The notes under the pieces are model-generated. The model saw only the letters and a list, made by a program, of their open reading frames with translations, was not told where the DNA came from and did no database searches. Source: Raphanus sativus (Eukaryota > Streptophyta > Magnoliopsida > Brassicales > Brassicaceae). From it: 64,000 nucleotides of DNA. The stretch is from NCBI RefSeq assembly GCF_000801105.2, contig NC_079516.1, positions 46,790,908-46,854,907 of the forward strand, given 5' to 3'. Positions 59,745 through 64,000 of this stretch are shown here, one piece after another; positions within the stretch are counted from its first letter, which is position 1, and the number at the start of each line of letters is the position of its first letter. The translations under genes and the position numbers were made by a program.

Positions 59745-61449
59745 ATGTTATGTGAAACCAAGTCAAATTGCTCATAGACATCTATACAAATATAAGTCGA
59801 TGTTTTCTGATACTCTGATACTCTGAAATTAACATTAAAAAAATATAAATGGCAATTAACAGAAAACTACCATAAGCAACACTATATAATCAAGCACTCA
59901 AATATAAACCCACATATTAGAATAATGTTTCATTTCCAGAAGTATTAGACTGGACTCACAAACTATATAGTAGCTGCTTTAGAGCCTTTACCTTATGTGG
60001 AATACTCGTGATACAGAAAGGATTATTTGTTTTAGACTTTTAGTCTTCTAGATATCAATAGATTTAAAATTGTTATTCTGCATTACTATTGTTTTGCAGT
60101 TTAGGACAGCTTTTCTCCCATTTTAATCTAATTTTTGATGTCATTCTCTCGAAATGCTCGGCTTTAAAATGTTTATCGTTATTCGATAATCATTGACCAT
60201 GACGGAAACAAAACCTTAACTGTATTATATTTAAACACAAAAAATAGAAAATAATATTGTCCAAAAATTAATCGTAATTATCGCCGTACGTATGTCAGTT
60301 TTCTCATCGCAGTGTCACGCTGCTAGCTGGGCTTGTCCATTGTCTGTCGAGGATTTTCATGAATTACAACAAGGATGTTCGAATCCTTTTGTTATGAAAA
60401 TTTTAATTCTTCTATAAAATCGAAATTCATTCCAGGAAAATATAGACGGCATTCTAGAGATAAAAAAAGTTTATAAATCTATAAACTTTAGAATTGGAGA
60501 TGTGGAGTTATTAAAAAAAAAAAGCAGGGCTACCGGAGAGAAAGTTAATCTAAGAAGAACACTAATTGTCTTTTTCTTAGAAGTTAATCAAAACATAAGC
60601 ATTTCTTCAAAAAAAAAATCTAAACATAAATCACAACTGATTTTCAGCCATGAAAAACGCATTAATCAGGTATTATCCAAAATATTAATATAAATATATA
60701 TCAAATGAAACTTTCAAATCATATAAGTTTATGATTATTTTTATTTTCTTAAAACTTTTCTTTAAAAAATGATTACAAAAATTTTAACAGTTTTAGTAGT
60801 TTATAGTTATTTTTAAAAAAGCAAAATATATAATTTATTTAAAATTTTGATTACAAAAATTTCAAAGTCATATTATTATATGATTGAGGCATGTGACTGT
60901 TTAATTATTTTAATAATATAAAATTAAACAAAAATAATTAATGATACACAAATTGTTATCAATTTTTTTAATTCAAAATCATTAATTGTTATATATATAT
61001 TTAATCATATTATGTAGTTTTGTATTAAATAAATAAGAAGAAGAAAAATCAAATCGCTAACTAATTTTTAATCAAAAATATATTATATGTTTAGATGGAT
61101 CAACTTATTTTTAATAAGTCCATAACACATGTCGTAACGTTTTGTAATGTTTTTCAAATAATATTTTCAGTCGATAAATTTCCAATAGTTTTTAGTTATC
61201 AAAAGATTAGACAGCAAAACCTAAAGACCAGAAAAATGATAAGCATTGACAAATGAAAATGATACGGTGTTATAAATTTTGTAGTTAGATAGGTAGATTA
61301 ATTGAGTGGTATAAAAGATATAAAAATGAGCACTAACAGGTGGGCTGCTTAAGTTTTCACAACAACACGGAAGGGTATTCCTGTAAGTAAAAATCCGTAT
61401 ACGTATGGTTAAGCTCCCTTAATGAATAGCTTTTGTTTACTCTAATCTC

Positions 61450-61457
61450 TATATATA
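61450..61457 (+). promoter_or_regulatory. TATA box of the DUF4228 gene
   Basis: TATATATA lies 127 bases upstream of the ATG at 61584, giving a leader of about 100 bases that is CT- and A-rich, as usual in plants. Confidence 0.6.
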
Positions 61458-61583
61458 GGCAAGCTCGTCTTCTTCACACACAAACAACATTAACAACAAA
61501 GAACATTTTAAAAAACTTATTCAATCTTTTTCTCTTTTATTTTTTTTCTAAGAAAGCTTGAAAGATTTGTTAGCAAAAAAGAT

Positions 61584-62117
61584 ATGGGAAACAGTTTAAG
61601 GTGCTGTTTAGCTTGTGTACTTCCATGTGGAGCTTTAGATTTGATCCGAATCGTACATCTCAATGGCCACGTCGATGAGATCAATCGTCCAATGACCGCC
61701 GGTGAAATCCTTCAGGCGAACCCTAACCATGTCTTAAGCAAACCATGTTCTCAAGGAGTTGTACGTAAGATCTTGATCTTGTCTCCTGAATCTGAGCTTA
61801 AGCGTGGGAGCATCTACTTTCTTATACCGGATACTTCCTTGCCGGAGAAGAAGAAAACAAAGAAGAAAAAGGATGTCCGACGTCAGAGAAAGGCTCTTGG
61901 AAACGCCAACGACATCAATACTAATCACATGGTACGTACTAATAAGGATCTTGATTTGACGTTGTGTGAGAAATATTTGGAAGATGTTATGTTGTCGTCA
62001 TCGGAGAAGAACTGTTCAGCCGGTAAAGAGAATCGTCACCGTCGAAGACATAGTCGGTCGGCGTCGGTGTCTATGTGGCGGCCTAACCTTGATAGCATCT
62101 CTGAGGATTTTAACTAG
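61584..62117 (+). CDS. DUF4228 (PADRE) domain protein
   Basis: Intronless gene of 177 aa. It starts MGNSLRCCLACVLPCGALDL, where Gly2 and Cys residues suggest N-myristoylation and palmitoylation (membrane attachment). The DUF4228 core follows: IRIVHLNGHVDEINRPMTAG, EILQANPNHVLSKPCSQG and ILILSPESELKRGSIYFLIP, at residues about 21-88. A long basic Lys/Arg tail (EKKKTKKKKDVRRQRKAL) and a C-terminal RHRRRHSRSASVS motif follow. Members are stress-responsive in plants, function unknown. Some plant annotations call the nearest Arabidopsis gene a lumazine synthase; nothing in the sequence supports that. Confidence 0.9.
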   Translation: MGNSLRCCLACVLPCGALDLIRIVHLNGHVDEINRPMTAGEILQANPNHVLSKPCSQGVVRKILILSPESELKRGSIYFLIPDTSLPEKKKTKKKKDVRRQRKALGNANDINTNHMVRTNKDLDLTLCEKYLEDVMLSSSEKNCSAGKENRHRRRHSRSASVSMWRPNLDSISEDFN

Positions 62118-63191
62118 TGTTTTTCTTTTTATGTTTTCATTCTTCGTACCCTTAATTCTATCTCTATTTTCTTAATTTCTTATTTCTTTTCAGATCCGGA
62201 AATAGGTTCTTATTAACATCCCCGGAGGGAATATTTTCAGTTTAAATTTTTATTTTGGTGTATGATTAAAAACAAAATCTATGTTAAATCGATAATCTAA
62301 TTTTTAGTCGTCCGTGGCAATGAGGACAAGATCATATGATCTTTAGTCACTATGCATATGTAGTTCAGTAATTGGATCTTAGGACAGGAATCGAATTGTA
62401 ATACAATCAAGGATAGAATTCCCAAATATCAAAACAAAACTTTCTTTTAACTCGAACCAAATAATACGAAAGGTAGAATCGGGTATGGGGGTGGGTAAGA
62501 AACAATCAATATAGTTTACTATTCACTGAAGAAATTAATACTTGGGTTGAGATGAAGTAACTAATAATTAAATGTCAAGTAATAATGAAACTGAATAGTT
62601 AAACTGAAACTGAATCATAGTATTGGACCAACTAGTTAAACTATAATTGTGACGACTTTCTTTAAACTGTGGTCTTAACTCATTAGAATATCAAAATAAT
62701 TTGTGGAAACATTTGAAGAACGGCATGTTCAACTGTAATGCAACGTATTTAGACGCGTTTGTTTGGTTTAAAAGTTTCGGTGGTTAAGTATAAATATTGT
62801 TTTAGTTACTTATTGATAACAATACGAACTCAAGGCGGCAAATTAAGGGTTTAAAGAAAGAGTGGACCAATCATGCAGGTTATCACATGTGGATGTAGCC
62901 ATGTAGGTGGACCAATCGTAAAGCATTAATTTGAAGCTGATAAACAAACCATATGGTTCAAATAATATAAAATTTTCAATCATCAAGAAAGTTAATACTA
63001 TTCACTATATATAGACAAATTAATAAAGGCCCCAATAATTATGCATAAAGGAACCATTAATTTTCTCCCACCAAAAGAAATTGGCAAAAAAAAACTACTG
63101 AAAACGTATATGGTCTTGAAAAAAAAAATGCTGTTGACTTTCTCCTGAGTATTGATTAAAACTGAAAACAAGTCAAATATGTACGGTATTC
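62118..63191. other. 3' flank of the DUF4228 gene and spacer
   Basis: AT-rich spacer with no gene or recognisable repeat before the retroposon at the window edge. Confidence 0.4.
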
Positions 63192-64000
63192 TTTTTTTTT
63201 TTTGCCATCTAAAGATTTATTAAAAGGGACAAAGCCCAATGGGATAACCCATATACTTACAAACATAACTAAAACGGTAAAGTCCAAAAAACATAAAGAG
63301 CCAACATTAAAAAAACAGCAAACGGGCTTTGAAACCTAGCCCACTAAAAAGAAACCGCAACCCTAACACGCCACACGTCTCACCGCAGCGGAAGGACGCC
63401 CACGTGTTGAGACCTCACATCTCACCGAGCCACGCGTCACCTCGTCACTCCACCGTGACCCCACACCTAGACAACGCCGGAGCGGCCGAAAACACCACCG
63501 TTTTCGCCGGAATGACACCGGAATTGAAAGCGTCGCACCTCACCCTCCTCCGAATATCCTTCAAACGAAGAGCATCAACAGGTCAATCCCGAGATCTTAT
63601 CTGTCGGACAGATCCGTTTCATTATCATAGAGAGGAGAGAATCACGCCATCGAGAATCCCACAAACCGAGAACCAGAACCAGAAAACATAAAGCCGCCGA
63701 CTACACCTACTAACTATGTACCGCAGAAATAGGCCGACCGTCCGTTACCAAAGAGAAAAGGAAGGACACTGGAGACAAAAAACCAGACGAAGGAAAGTAT
63801 CGTCGCTGGAGGCAAGAGCCGGTCGGTTTACACCAAACCGGAGAAAAGCGCAAGAACAGAGGACCCGACCGGCATCATGGCTGTGGAAGCCCACCGACGC
63901 CGGTCAAGAAGCGACAGAGTCAAGTCGGAAAACCTAGAAAGAAGGGAAAGCGATTGTAGAGAGAGGTTTTTTCAGTAGCAAAATACTTTATCAAACAACG
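63192..64000 (-). mobile_element. retroposon 3' end, truncated by window edge
   Basis: A T12 run (63192-63203) followed by GCCATCTAAAGATTTATTAA and a GC-rich body is the mirror image of a retroposon tail: on the minus strand it ends ...AGATGGC plus poly(A). The body differs sharply in composition from its AT-rich surroundings. Open frames (63329-63691 and others) are Arg/Pro/Thr-rich and match no protein I know. It may be a LINE 3' UTR or a short non-autonomous (Sadhu-like) retroposon; the window ends before a decision is possible. Confidence 0.55.

Larger units (their letters stand above)
58175..61449. other. gene-free region before the DUF4228 gene
   Basis: No gene recognised. It holds a threefold repeat with two micro-insertions (58305-58375), a long inverted repeat at 58952-59044 and one micro-insertion at 59730-59744. 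Otherwise AT-rich. Confidence 0.5.

Noticed and set aside
1..64000. CRISPR, operon-like or biosynthetic cluster
   Set aside because: The window is plant chromosomal DNA with unrelated neighbouring genes; no evenly spaced repeats or co-oriented enzyme set.

Overview
This is plant nuclear DNA. It is AT-rich, its genes carry GT-AG introns, and it contains a tRNA-Gly gene and many transposon families. Gene content and order point to the tribe Brassiceae (Brassica, Raphanus or a close relative). The series UBA1, FLX, LBD12, two UGT87A genes, a mitoferrin-type carrier, PBCP, MCAT, LAC3 and a DUF4228 gene matches, from memory, Arabidopsis thaliana chromosome 2 around At2g30110 to At2g30230. Exon structures were built by hand from GT/AG sites and frame; predicted lengths (1078, 261, 189, 459, 458, 326, 301, 389, 570 and 177 aa) fit the families.

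Layout: 1-7 kb holds three copies of an F-box/kelch unit (one 5'-broken, one intact, one relic) and a duplicated 3' end of UBA1. 7-11.5 kb is UBA1 (minus). 13.8-14.9 kb has a possible three-exon small gene. 15.2-15.7 kb is an ALOG (LSH) transcription factor. 17.7-18.7 kb is FLX (minus). 19-30.7 kb is gene-poor with a hAT-like element and two LINE 3' fragments. 30.7-31.7 kb is LBD12. 34.3-39.5 kb is a tandem UGT87A pair. 40.4-43.5 kb is a convergent pair, mitochondrial carrier (plus) and PBCP (minus). 47.6 kb is tRNA-Gly(GCC). 48.2-50.4 kb is MCAT (minus). 51.3-53.4 kb is LAC3 (minus). 53.9-61.4 kb holds Stowaway, Helitron and LINE remains. 61.6-62.1 kb is a DUF4228 gene. The right edge enters a further retroposon.

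The genes serve separate housekeeping and developmental roles: ubiquitin activation, flowering-time control, organ boundary identity, glycosylation, mitochondrial transport, photosystem II dephosphorylation, plastid fatty-acid synthesis and phenolic oxidation. They are a conserved syntenic segment, not an operon-like system.

The least expected signal is in the spacers. At least thirteen tiny insertions (10-27 bp) are each flanked by perfect or near-perfect 10-18 bp direct repeats. Read in the A-rich orientation, most consist of a few bases ending in C followed by poly(A), exactly as the larger LINE fragments here end. They look like retrotransposition events truncated almost to the tail. The F-box/UBA1 duplication also gives internal empty sites that confirm a MITE and a LINE insertion.
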